Of a stretch of 64,000 nt of DNA, positions 36,801 to 49,835 are shown piece after piece. The notes beneath the pieces were generated by a model. It had not been told where the DNA came from. It ran no database searches and saw only the letters and a list, made by a program, of their open reading frames with translations. The first letter of the stretch is position 1, and each line of letters starts with the position of its first letter. Origin of the DNA: Burhinus oedicnemus (taxonomy: Eukaryota > Chordata > Aves > Charadriiformes > Burhinidae); the NCBI GenBank assembly GCA_008921705.1, contig VFFE01008918.1, positions 2,447,028-2,511,027 of the forward strand. The letters are read 5' to 3'. A program made the translations under genes and the position numbers.

Positions 36801-39800
36801 CAGAAATTTGACTCCATTCTCACTGTCATTGGCCAGATTCATTAAGGGCTGTTATTTCTTGTTGACATACAACAACAATTGGGCTTTTTCCCTGAGAGAG
36901 GAAAAGAAACAAAGGAAGAATTTTGACTTAGAGATGTGCTTTAGCACCAGAGGATTGACATGTTTGGGCACTAGTTTGGATAGTGAAATTCAGGTCATGA
37001 CATTCAGATTATACTACTTCCAACACACAGTGTCATTAGGGTTATATTTTCTTATTTCACAGCTGTTCATATCCCTTACACATTGCTAGATATTCGCCTG
37101 TTTTTTCTCTTTGAGAAGGTTGCAAAACATGATCAAGTAAGTAGGGAAATCATAGCACAGACTAAATACATTGTAAAGAAGATGGCTACTTTTTCAGAAC
37201 ACTAAGGTCAGACCAAGTTAAATGAAAAAGGAAGAATGCTGACATAAAAAAAATTCAGTAAATATTTTATTACTATAAATATATAATAATACTTTTAAAG
37301 TATAATTTTTTCCTGACCTTTTATTTAATTAGTTTCTACAGATTTTATTCAGCTTGGAAAGAGATCTCATCTGTTTTCCTTTACATTTAATAGTAAATTT
37401 CAAACTCTACTGCTGTGGATCAACCCAGACATGTTGCCTTTGCTTGGGTTCAGAATTAGACCTTTTTCCTGAGAAGAGAGTGGGGGGGGAAGGGGAGAGA
37501 GAAACAAACCAAATAAAACCCCAACAAACACCTTTCCCCCAAAAACATTTAAATACACCTATAGTGAGGGTAGTTATCATTACTATTGTTGTTGTTTCTA
37601 CCTTTGAAAATACGTTTAGGGATTAGTCATAAAGTCTAATAACTCTCAGTGGCTACAAGGCATGCAGCACTGTACTTTAGAAAGTGAATAAGAGTACAGT
37701 TCCTGGTTAGATTTTAGCATTTCAATATTTGGATGCTTCTCTGGTATTTAGAAATTCACAGTTTAGTTGAATAATGAGATGCTTTGTATAGTTTTTTTTG
37801 TTTGTGTGTTTTGTTTCAGAATTAATACTTATTAACAATATGTTTAGATGGAAGTGGATTTTGTTAGTCTGCGAAATAAAAGATTACAAGTTTAGGTACA
37901 TTTTCCCTGCAGTAGCAGCTGGAGATCATGAAGAAAATGCATCCCTTGAAGTATGAAGCAAGAGACAAATAAGTAACAGCAGCAGCAGTATTGACTGGAA
38001 CAATGTTTTCCATGAATGCACTTTGCTCATCTGTCTCTGCTTTGACCGTAGAGGATTCATTCTTTATAATAAGTGAAACTAGTGATTTTCTAGACAAAGA
38101 TGGGTTTTTCTCCATTAAGGTATCTTTCTATGCGTTATACTTCGTCTCCCATAATCCATCCTTTTTTCTTTTTTTTTTTTTTAATAATCGCCCCACAAAA
38201 TCATAAGGTTTCATGCAAGAAATTGATAATTCACATTAACTGTTTACAAATATTTCTACTTGAGTAAATCATTTCTTTCCAAATGCAGTCCTTAATAGCT
38301 AATTAGATTTTCTAATAGCACTAGTTACCATCATGGGGATTATGTATGAAAACTCTTCCATCAGCAAAATTAAAGGATAAAGCACTTAATACATTTTTTC
38401 AATGTTTTATGCTTCACTGATTAATTTTTCTCTTACTTTTAAAAATACAGACACAGACATTATCTTTAAAGGCAGCATATTAACGCTTTCCACACTGTAA
38501 ATATATCAGACTAATGTCAGCCTGGACGGTTTTAGTTGCAGCTAAGAAAATTCAAATTTGCAACAGACCTAACACTTACCTTGTAAGCTTGTTAAAAAAT
38601 TGTAACAATGACAGGTTAGCATAACCCTTAAAAAAGAACCCTTAAAGCACTCTAACACTGAGAACTAAATCAGAACAATGGTTCAACACCATCAGGGAAC
38701 TGGGGTCCATTAGATTTCTGTTCTGTCATTTTCTACCTGTTTTTAAAAACTCTGTCCAAGCTGGTATCTTGAGTTGTTTGCAATATCTATGTGTTACTGC
38801 AACAAGAACGAGAAACTGTAAGCCCTAACTTCTGCTTTGATTCATAGCGAAGCTTGAATCTGTCTTATATAGAGAATCCATTTATATGAACCACATGGCA
38901 AGTAAGGAATGCCTTTGTCAATATAAAGGTGTGTTGCTTCTCCTGCAGTACTTCAAAGTTCTTTCTTCTGCTTCATTGTTCTTGGAGCCAAATAGGAGAT
39001 TTCTGTTTAGCATACAGAAAAGAGGTGTCAGCAATGTTCTTTAAAGTATATATTAAGATACTGGTCTCTGGAGTTTGGTGACTTCATTTCTTAGTGAAAA
39101 CAACAACAACAACAACAAAACAGCTGGATTGCTGTTTTCGCAGGACGGATGCACTCAAATCTAAGAATGAGGTTATATGTCAGGCTTTTTTCAGTATTTA
39201 CTTTTGACTTTTTTCTGGAGTTTGTTAAAGTTTTTTTAATGCTAAATGTAATTAAGCATCAAAGTGTCATTTTTCTGTATTTCATTGCTGGGGAAACATC
39301 TGTAAATTTCACATTTTTCTTGACCCTTCTACTTGTCAGCTCTATGAGCATTTCTATCAGGGTACATACTTGCTAAAATAACTGTAGAAAATAAACACAA
39401 ATATCCTGCCTATGGATGAATTTCTGGTTCTGTCAGATTCTACCTATGCATTATATATTTCATAACCACATTTGGTGTTTACTACACTTCTAAAAATACC
39501 AAGCCTTAAAACCATCTATTTTGAAATCTAAGACTTGAGTTTTGGAAAATATGTTTCCAAGCTTAAGAGTGAAAAAAATTATCTAAAAATATAAGCAGAT
39601 TAAGCAGATACCAGCCTTGAAGTTTAAAAGAACCAAAGATTAAGAAATCATTAAAAGAATATTTTTAAAGTTTCATAATTTTTATGAACTTAGCCTGATT
39701 TTAGGGGTCATAATTGAATTTTATCCTTTGTAATGTGAAGAACAGATGTTCGGGAAACTTTTTTCTTCGCTTCCTCTCCTAGTAATTTTTCCTTCTTTGC

Positions 39801-40342
39801 ACAATTATCTCACATATTTATTTCCTGTATGAGGCAGATCTACACCACAGTGTAACTCACCACCCACAGTTAAAGAGTAGCCTGCCACATGAAAACAAAG
39901 AAATGTATCCTATATCAGCTGCTTTCCTTTGAATGAAAGAAGAAATATGTTTCCAACCTTCCAGCTTGACAAGTTATGTATAAACCACAGAGCACATCCC
40001 TATTTATTTATTTTTTCTTTGTCAGTCACTAGGATGATTATATTTATATATACAAATTATATAATGAAAAGCAGAAAAAATTGGATAGAAAAGATGGATG
40101 TAATTACTTCAGTGCTCTTCGTAATTGTCTCCAGACAGAATATCCTCATCTCATGCCACTTAGACAAAATATAATGCTTTAGATGTGGAGATATGCTTAT
40201 TATTTGCCTTTTCTAGAACACTTGACTAAACTATGTGTATACATCGAATTCTATTTGATGATGTTTTCCGCCACATTTACATGAACGATAGGCTTCCTTT
40301 CCTAAATTATTTTGAATCTCTGAGGTAATAAATTTACTGAGT
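33843..40342. other. AT-rich noncoding DNA, no gene recognised
   Basis: About 6.5 kb without a recognisable gene or repeat family. Small simple repeats include a CT run at 34804-34822, a purine-rich tract at 37471-37507, a T run at 38164-38182 and (CAA)6 at 39100-39117. Some parts (for example around 36480-36680) read like unstructured unique DNA that may include conserved noncoding elements, but conservation cannot be judged from one sequence. Confidence 0.5.
37471..37507 (+). repeat. Polypurine tract with G8 run
   Basis: An unbroken purine stretch apart from one T, 'gagaagagagtggggggggaaggggagagagaaa', with runs of eight and four G. It is a possible triplex- or quadruplex-forming tract, isolated in AT-rich DNA. 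Confidence 0.6.
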
Positions 40343-40530
40343 GTAAGAATAGCCATACTAGGTCAGTCCAATGGTCAGTCTTGTCCTATGTTTTATGAGC
40401 AAATATGACCAGGAGTGCATGATAAGGAAAAAAAGCAAAATATACAAGAGCTATGTAGAACTATCCTTTGCCCAGGAAAAGTCCTTTGTCTGGTGATTGT
40501 AACGGATAAACTTTTCCAGGCAGTATTTGC
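40343..40530 (-). mobile_element. Ancient CR1 3' end, minus strand
   Basis: Starts 'taagaatagccatactaggtcagtccaatggtcagtcttgtcctatg', the reverse of the tail 'catagtatggccgttcttatg' type of the old turtle/archosaur CR1 lineage also seen at 31056-32044. Diverged sequence ('atcctttgcccaggaaaagtcctttg') may extend the match to about 40530. The 5' boundary is soft. Confidence 0.65.
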
Positions 40531-42499
40531 AGCTGGTATCTACTAAAGCTTTTGTACGAAAGATTCAGGCTTTTCAGTGCTCCTGAAAGTCCAAGTGAAC
40601 TATAGCTTATTTGTGTGTCCCTGTTTCCTTTGTCTAGAAACCAGAGAATGGTGTAGTATTAGCCCTCATCTAAACTTGGAGCCAGGGGTGCCACACATCA
40701 GGATCCAGACTGGGAAATGTTTCCAGAGCCTGCTGTATAGACATATTTTATTTGTTGTTGAGAAGAGTCTCTACACGTTTCAGTACCTTTGGATGTAGAT
40801 CTGAAGGAAAAAAGGCACATCAACTAAGATATTGGGAAAGAAATAAGCACATTGAAAGACTTCTTCATCTCACTTATTACAGGCACCTACCTTATGATGA
40901 AGCGAATCACCCTCCTCAGAGGCCCATTCATCTCCATTGATTCCACAGGAATGCTCGGGTGACTGGTTTAGGCATAAATTACTAACTTTCAGTTACCTGT
41001 GACATGCTGGGTGAATTACATTATTGGTACACTCTTATGTGTTTAGAAACAGTCTGCTATGGTCTTATTATAATTGTTTTATTTTTCTTCAGAAGATATC
41101 AAAATTAGAGGTGAAAAATTGCAAAATATTTTAACATATTCTAACTTACATTCAGAAATACTGAACATTTATTTGCCTAAACTTTACTATGAATATACTT
41201 GGTGTTTTATTGTAAACGTTATGCAAGAAGCGTACAAGTTATATTGGCACACAATTAAAAAAAAGAGAGGAAATCCATTTTGCAAAATATACCTGGCAAA
41301 ACAGCACAGTGATGCTGTGGTACCAGAAACAGAGGAAAATCAAGCAGGTATGGTGTCATACAGTTGGGTCATGCAACATTACCAGATTTAGTTAAACAAT
41401 GACATAACTGCATACCTATGGATCTGAGCCTGAACCTGCAAGTCAGAGGGATGACTCAGCTGGGCGCTGGGCTCCTGTCCAGGCAGGCATGCTGCTTCTT
41501 CCTGCATTCCCTCTGCACTCTGGACTCTGTTATAGCCCTGGGAGAAGCTTTCTCAGTTTCTGTGCGCTTGCAGGGTAAATATGATTATAGAATACCTTAC
41601 TGATGGCTTGGCTGCAATCAGCATTTGGGCTATTTTTAACGCTTTTATCACCACCTGGAATATTTTGCAAGAAACATGTCTCCTTGTTTATTTTCATAAC
41701 TGGGTTTAAATAGATTTTTAAATGACACTGTGTTATTTATGAAAATGAAATAATATCTTGTTTTAAAATACAGAAAACCCTCTGAGTTTTAGGGTCTTTA
41801 TTTTCAGTTGCTGCAAAACATATTTTGACATAAATACACCAAATTTTAATAATTGGAAGCCATTTTTCAAGAGCCAACTCTCTGAAAAACATCAACAGAT
41901 GCAGCTACACATCAAAAATATTTTACGTATTTCCTGAGAACATAACTTTAAGGTGATTCTTAGTGTTCAAATTTCCTTCCAGTCCTTTTCAGTCCTTTCA
42001 GTTCAAATTTCCTTCTTCCTTTCGTTTAGTAAAAATATCGTTCCATCTAGAAAATTGGTATTTAAAGACCAGATTATAAAATATTCACTTAATCCATAGA
42101 TGGCATTACTGAAGTCAGTAGGATTGCTCAGAGGAAAAAAGATGACCCAGGTTGATTGTAAAGTTTTACTATTAAATATACTATACTCTCCCGATTTCTG
42201 GAAAACTATACACACCATTTCTTTTTGCATAGTTCTCTGGATTGAATTTTGTCTGCAGTTTACAATTCTCCAGTTTAGGGGTTCCTGATGTTATCTAAAT
42301 CTCCTGTTACAAATATATTTGATCACTTGAACTTGTTAGTGTGAATTTTGTATACATTTCTCTCTGAACAAAATATTTTTCTTCATTGGAAAGAGGGAAA
42401 GTCTTTAGATGATTGCACTCATTATCACCTGTATTTGTTGTTTTCCCAATGCTGGGATCATGTCCATCATTATAGTTCCTAACTCAGTTAACTTTGCAG
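40531..42499. other. Noncoding DNA, no gene recognised
   Basis: No supported gene. The open frame 41074-41391 (105 codons) has no motif. A phrase at about 41540-41590 slightly recalls a MIR tail but is not convincing. Confidence 0.5.
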
Positions 42500-42663
42500 A
42501 TCACAGTATCATCCAGGCTTGAAGGGACCTCAGAAACGACCTAGTCCATTCCCCTGCTCAAAGGAGGTCTGATCAGATCAGGTTGCTCAGGGCTGTATCC
42601 AGTCAAGTCTATAGCCTGCAAGAGAGATAAGAATTCCTGCATCCTTTGCTGCACTGCTCCAGA
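42500..42663 (-). mobile_element. CR1 3' fragment, minus strand, diverged
   Basis: 'atcacagtatcatccaggcttgaagggacctcagaaacgacctagtccattcccctgctcaaaggagg...aggttgctcagggctgtatccagtcaag' is the reversed CR1 terminus and 3' untranslated region. It is moderately diverged and stops at about 42663. Confidence 0.85.
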
Positions 42664-44747
42664 TTATCCTAATGATGCCTCCTAAACTATGAATGTAAAA
42701 CTTTATCCTATATGAAGTGAAAATAAGCTTGGAAGAAGTTAAACAGAGCATTCAGGACAGCTGCTGAAACATGGTACATTGTACCTCATTCGTTATTACT
42801 GCAATTAATGCCAAAACTAGCCAGATACATTAACTTCCGAAAGTGTTTAACCCTCTAGTGACTTATTTCAGCATCATCACAGTAATTCAAAGTCTCCAAA
42901 AGACAAACAATAGAGATAAGCTCAAACAAGGAACAAAGGAAATGAGAAAAGTGAGAAAACATCTTTGAGCAAATGATTGAGGCTTTATTCTTGAACACAT
43001 GTGATATCAAAGCGGCACAAAATCTTTGAACTGTAGTCTCATTACTCCTAAAAGAGATACCATTCCATGAGTGGTTAATATCTACTGCGTCTGTTTTAGA
43101 AAGAGACGTTGTGATCATATTTTCAATGACAACAAGAAAACCATGGTGGCCGTATGTCTTGGTTTCTTTAACAGGACTGTAATTTTCTTTAGACTTGAAA
43201 AAAGGAATTGAGGCTTTTTTTCCAAATTTACAGACAAATGACCACTATGCATGCATAGTTTACCTGCATGTGTGCTATACAGCTCACTTGAACATGCCTG
43301 GTAGAAGTAATGTGATCCAGATGCATCAGACTTACTAGGCACGCACTGCTGGCCCGTGCTCCCTTATTTCATTTGGATATTGTGTGCCTGGAAACATGGG
43401 AACGCTAGGCATAACACAAAATTCTGGTTAAATACCTTTAAAAAGATATTACTAGAAGCTTTTTGACAGTAACTTTCTGTATAGATCTCAGTTGCTTCAT
43501 ATGACACAACAGTCAATCTCAGTCTCCATATCTCAGTTCATATTACCAACATACTTTGCCACATAAGTTAGACTTTCAAATGCAGCCATGTGGCATGTGA
43601 GCAGAATGGCTCAAAACAGAATGAATGCCTCTATATCCTGTTTTTAAATTTTCAGGTTTTTTAGAGATAAGTATTCTCTAAGGCAACTAAATAGCAATCC
43701 CTAATATTCCTGTTCAATTTTTCTTTCTCAAAATATTTTTAAAACAGTCACTAATCTTGTTAAGACTTCCATGAACCAGGTTAAAATATGATTATTTCTA
43801 CATTGATTTTGACTGATCTGATTGTTTTGGGGGTGTGTGCTTGTTTGTTTGTTTGTTTTTAAATTACTGTTTTATTTTTTGTAGGCATGATAAAATGTTA
43901 TTTTATGTCATTGAGAGCTTCACACAGAAGTTGAAGACCTGAACACCACCTTTGCTAAACTTCGTGGTCTCAGCCTCCAAGAGTTTTGAGAGACAATCTC
44001 TCACTACACTTCCTTTCAGGGTACACCTTTATAGAGCAGCATCCAAGTAGCACAATATGATCAGTAAGTGTTTCACCATTGTCTGTCTTGATGCAACTGG
44101 GCTTCAGCAGGTGTTTGCCCTCATTCATTTTCAAGTATCAGTGTCTTTGTGCTTCCAACAGCATGGTAGCGTGCTCTTCATTTTAATCACTGTTTTGTTT
44201 TGTTGTTTGCTGTAGGCTTCTAGGTTTTCCAGAAGTATAACAGATAGCACATGGAGCCTTCCAGACAACTGGAGAAACTTAACAAACTGAACTGTGAAAG
44301 GCCCAAGGGGCTTGTCTGCAGCAGATCACTTCTAATTCACAAAAGATTCTTCTAAGGAAAACCCAGCACATGCTGTTTGGGAAACAAGGATAACAAGGAG
44401 CAGACCCATCTCATGTTGCCATGGGAATACTTTCTGTTATATGTCTGGACAGTGTAGAAGTATTCGTGAGTCATCTCTATAAACCACATAATGAAAAATA
44501 GGGAGCAATAGGACTAATATGCATGTTTTCTGCAGAAAATTACTCACTCTCTATACACAGATAATTTTAGAATATCTGTCAGAAATTAGCCTTGGTTTAC
44601 TGCAAAAAGAGCTCAACATACTTCTTTTAAGACATTTTTGAATAATCCATGTTTCAAAACAAGACAGTACCAATGAAGAAAAATTACCTCCCAAGTAGTC
44701 TGCCAAGGTCACTTTTCTATGTTTTTTCATTCTTCCTTTTTGTAGGA
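42664..44747. other. AT-rich noncoding DNA, no gene recognised
   Basis: No gene or transposon recognised. A TGTT run at 43840-43860 and short open frames only (up to 87 codons). Confidence 0.5.
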
Positions 44748-45040
44748 AGTAGTCAACATAGGAAATAGCCTGGATTTATGGAGAGAAAATCATGCTTTAC
44801 CAACCTGAGCACCTTCAACAATGAGGTGATTGGCCTGGTAGCTGAGGGCACTTTTGTACAGTTTTCAACACTGTTCTGTCCTCATATACAAGCTGACTAT
44901 GTATGGACTAGATAAGTCGACAGTGAGGCAGATCTCAAACTAGGGGAACTACTGGGTTCAAATGGTGATGATCAGCAGCATGAAGTCCAGGTGCAGGTAA
45001 ATCATTAAAAGAGTGTCTCAGGGGGTGACACAGGGACAGA
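44748..45040 (+). mobile_element. Internal CR1 fragment (RT domain), plus strand
   Basis: The sequence 'atcatgctttaccaacctgagcaccttcaacaatgaggtgattggcctggtagctgagggc...acaagctgactatgtatggactagataagtcgacagtgaggcag' matches the CR1 RT region encoding LTNL.AFYDEVT.LVDEG and the palm after it. 'gagtgtctcagggggtgacacaggg' matches the PQGSVLG region. Neither the 5' part nor a 3' tail is present, so it is an internal remnant left by deletion or heavy decay on both sides. No frame is open. Confidence 0.8.
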
Positions 45041-48000
45041 AAATAGCTATTAAGCTAATGAAAACAAGCTTGGGTGAATACAGGGATACTATTCATGGAG
45101 TATTGTTCATGAATCCATAGATCCAGTAGGGCAATTCAAACATTTTTCATGCATGAAGGTTTGACAAAAGAATAAAAAAAAAATTATTATTCATTATTAT
45201 TACTCTCAGAATTGATTCAAGCAGCTCTAAATAAAGACAGAGATCAACCGTTTAGATCCCATATGATTTGGGGAAAGCATGATCTGAAAAGATAAGACGT
45301 GAAATATACTCTTCAAGATTTGCATTCTAAACTACAATATTTTGGCATTTCTCCCTCTTCCTAACATACTCACCCTTAGAGGTCAGTCAAGGTCATAGTT
45401 TAAATGCTATTGGAATGGGTGAAAAAGAAATATTGTAGGACTTATTGATAGAAGGATTATAGGAGACTAAATTAAGTCGACAAAAATGAAAATATAATTT
45501 AGTCCATATTCCTTGTTTATGTATTTGGCACATTTTAACATTCTTTGAGGGTTATATAACAGATATGTTATGAGTCAAAAAAGGAAGCCAAGAATAATGC
45601 TAATTATATTAAAGGAACAGAAAAAAAATGTGGTCACAGGAAAAAATAAGCTACTAAATCAAGATAACCTCACTCAGGAGGAAAGAATGCATACAGGTAG
45701 AGCCTATTTTACAAAAACCCATAATCATAGTTATTGCTTCAGACACAAATTACATGGCAAAAAGGTACAAATAGCTGTGACTATCTACAGTGCATCCAAC
45801 TCTTTTTTGCTGCAGAAATGGGCTGTGAAAGAAGAGGTCTGGGAGAGAGAAGCTCTGAAGTATCCTCTCACCTGAACTGTTCTGTGAGGCTGTTTAGCAC
45901 TGTTTTGCCTTAGGAGTGAAATATTTTACTTCAGTGCCTTCATTATGATTTGAGGTACCTCTGTGATATCATCCTGGGCCTGATCTTTATAATTCCCAGC
46001 TCCTCCTCTGTGATCTTCAATTGCTCTTTCTGGGGTGTGTGTAAGGTGTATCTACATGCTTGTGAAGGGGAATGATGAAGAGTTGTTACAGCTGCATGTA
46101 GCATCATCCACCCTTCTGTTCTCCTCTAGAGGAGATGCGTCACATGCCTACTCATGATAACTTGTCACTTAGACATGATGCCTCTATCCTCTAGACAAAC
46201 CTGTGCATTAATGCATGCTTAACCTCTCTCCTCTGAAGAACAGAGGTTTCTTTCTTCTTCTATAACTTTCACACTAGATTAATTGTGGTTTTTTTGTCTG
46301 GGGTTTTTTTTTGGAGGGGGAGACAATAGGAAGGATATCTTAGCTCCATTACAGAGTCTTCTGGAATTATGCTCAGTAATATTACAATTAATGCCTTACC
46401 CTTGTGAGTGTGAAGATCTATGAGTCTATCTCTAGGGTTTTTTTATATCTCTTTTACGCACTTAGTCTATTTGAGTATTCGCTTTAAAATAAAAATATAG
46501 GACACAAATAGAACTTGCCAAAACGACTTTCAAAAACTTCGTAGCTGGGTGATATAGACAGTAATGTCATGCTAAAGGTGGTAGGATGTTCCCCACAGTA
46601 ACAATGTTATCAGAGAGGAGAATCTTCAGTGAGATGGAACGATATTCCCACAAAACTGATGTGAACAAGGGGAAATTTAGAGACAGTGAGTTACTTCTGA
46701 CCACAGTCAATTACTTGACTTCCCTGGTTCATCCCAGAAGGTTAGCTCTAAAGTCAATTCACAGTCAAACCACAGTATCTCACATCAGTAGAGTAACAGT
46801 TCTAAATGTTAGTAAAACACAGATCTTTTCTAAAGTTGCCTTGAAAGACTCTCTAGTTACTTAGATGCCCTTGGCAAATTAGCGACTGCACCAAATAAAT
46901 GTCTGCAAGGGGTTTTTTTTTGTTTGTTACACATTATTATAATTACTGTTTCAATTTTATTAATAGAAGTACTTGCAGAAAGAGTGGAAACAGAGAAAAG
47001 GAGGCAAGAATAGAAGTCTGATTAGTTAGTTAGTTTTGATGTGACTGTGAGAGAAAGCAAGCTGCTGATCAAACAGCATTTTGCCCCAGCAGATCACAAC
47101 AAAATGGCTGTGTCCAAAGTTTAAAGATTAAAAGATACATATTACAATGAATGGCATTTTCAAAGTGAACAAACAAGATTTAGCTATGCTCCTCAAATGT
47201 TATGTTTATATTCTGGTGATGTTTATGTCCAGCTAAGAAATCACTGAGAGGATGGCTGATATGAATAATCAGAAAATCAGAAAAAAAAAAATAAAAAGAA
47301 AACAGTTAAATTGTGCTCTGACAGTGATTCAGCATGATGTATTCTTTTAGTAGTCTGGAAAGTCCTTGCTAGTGTTCTCCAGTCATTCTTTTCATACTGC
47401 CAGTAAAAGTATCAAAGAAGAATGTTATATGCCAACTATTAGAAGATCAAGTTTCAGATTACTGTGAAGTTGACTTAGAAATCACGAAAATAAAAAAATC
47501 AAGATGTAAACACTCTGAACCTTTTTTCATCTTCGAATTTCGCTATAGGAGACTCATATCACATGTCAAATTTCATGTTATGATCAGAGAAACAAAAACT
47601 TCTTTCTTTTTTTTGAAAGCTATGAAGAACACTTAGGGAACAGAGTAAAAAGATTTGGTTTAGCAAGAACTGTATGCAAAGATGGGAATGAACAAAACTG
47701 TTACACGTGTTCTTCCATTACAGACAAATGCAAAATTTAGGCCTAAATGTTATAAGCTTAAATATTTGGAGGTCTTACAATGTCTTAATACTGCCTGTAA
47801 AGTAGTCATCATTATATAAAATCACTAAATGTCTCTCTGACTTATTCTGTTCCTGAGATAAGGATCTTAATTTATAAGACAAAGGCCAGAAAGCACTGGA
47901 GGAACTCTCTTAAAATATGGTACATAAAACAATTACCTGTCTTCAATTACAAATGTTAGTATGCTTATCTTATGCTTTACTATAAATTATCATCTATTGA

Positions 48001-49743
48001 TAATAATAAAGAAAGCTTTAATGGAGGAAAACATACTACTTGGATTTGTAAATCACTAACAGCATCCTAGGTAGTCTATTATCATACTCAGACATTTCAT
48101 GGTACCTTAGAGTTTGTTGCAATTTAATTGAAAAGTACATCTTCTGTGACTGACAACATTTCAGATAATGAAGACCATCAGTTTAGACTGAAGAATGAAA
48201 TTATAACTCCTTCCAGTACAACTAAAAAGCTCTATAAAACTATCTGAAGCCACAGAGCAGCAGATTCCCAACAGAATTACCTGCAGACTTCTAATACTTC
48301 TTTGGAGAAACAAGATGGCTTCGGTTTTTGAAAGTATTGAGTCTGTGTGATGTTATGCAAGCTCAGATAACAGAAAAGTGCAGTGGCAAACAATAGGACT
48401 GAAAAGAGAAAAAATAGTTAGCCTTGCTCCAACACACAAAGGTAACACAGGATACAACCAACATAAGGAAATTTGCTTCTCATGGTGTAAACATTTAAAT
48501 ACAGCAAGTTTATGTGTAAATTAATTTCTTTTTTTCCATATTTGTAATGTATTTTTCAAAGACTATTACTTTTTACACTTAATGAGTTTGTGTACTGACC
48601 TATTTCAAATCATCTTTTCTTTAAAATTATTTTTTAAGTCACTGGAGACAATTATTAATTGATAACTTCATATTGTAACTTGATATTTATTTTACAAAAC
48701 TACTTGCTTAGCTTCTCTTGCTTTGAGAGGCTGAAAGTCAGACATTGTGAAAGGCAGCTCTGGGGACAGGGACAGCTTTACACATCATTTTCTGCTCACA
48801 GTAGTTCACCAGCAAAATATACCTCTCAGAATAAAATATGGGGCACTAAGCAACAGGATTTTCTAGAGAGTTCTCAAGGTTTGTTGATCAGATGAGATAT
48901 TGCTTTACTCAGAAGAAACATTGGCTTTTTTGATGATGTTGGATCTTCAAAAACGAATAGTGAGCAGTCTTCAATGAAGTGTACCATTCATTATGCCCCA
49001 ATATCAGTCTCAGGTAGCTCGCATTTTAATTCTAAATTAAACAATATGGAAGATTTATGAACTTATTATTCCTTAAAGTTTCTTGTTCAATTTCAAACAT
49101 TTTTGTCTCAGCTTCCAGTCTCTCAGGCCAAGGATTATCATATACTGGTCTTAGAAATTAGCAAGATTATCATAGGCATCAAAAACATAGAGATGTAAAA
49201 TTAGCTTAATAAAATGTAAATAAATTCTTTAAAAACCATGGCATTGCAATGTAATAGCACACAAGATGAATTAAGAAATTTGGCTATTTCCATATTTTAC
49301 AAGAGTTAAATAGTCAGTTGCCATATTACAGAAAATTAGAGGTCAAATTTCAGAAACTGTTAAACATTCCCTCCCTGAAAACTTAGCTTCTCTGTGAGTT
49401 CTTAAATTAACCCAATTTTTTATTAAAATCCTAGTTTAAGAGTGGTTTGTGGCTAGTCTTGATCTGTGTCTGTGTCACTCCTCTGATTTGTCATACTTGC
49501 TTTTCTTGCAGTGGTAGTTCTCCAGTAACTAATTCAGCTTCAGTTATTTTGCCACAACTCCTGAAGAAGTTTCGAAATAACAGAAAAGGTTGTTGAAGGG
49601 TAATCTTGTAAATGACTGTGTATATAAATAGCTGTTAGGGGAAAGATAGTCTCAGATTAAATTTAGCATCTTAGTGTGGGATGTATGTTCAGTTTCTCTC
49701 TATCCTTCTTCGCTAGGATTCTCATCACTCTCTTAAAGCCGTG
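45041..49743. other. AT-rich noncoding DNA, no gene recognised
   Basis: About 4.7 kb without a recognisable feature. The open frames at 45570-45875 and 46586-46864 have no motifs. T and G runs lie near 46290-46320. Confidence 0.5.
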
Positions 49744-49803
49744 GTATTGTATAGTATTGTATTGTATTGTATTGTATCATATTGTATCGTATTGTATTGT
49801 ATT
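49744..49803 (+). repeat. (TATTG)n pentanucleotide satellite
   Basis: About twelve units of TATTG with a few changes (tatag, tatca, tatcg). It stops about 30 bp before the 3' terminus of the minus-strand CR1 at 49836. Confidence 0.85.
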
Positions 49804-49835
49804 AATTACATTAATTATATTATATCATAGCTTCA

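Noticed and set aside
41540..41600. MIR-like phrase (ctcagtttctgtgc...ggtaaatatgattatagaatacct)
   Set aside because: Only scattered words match, and the upstream sequence does not follow the MIR order.
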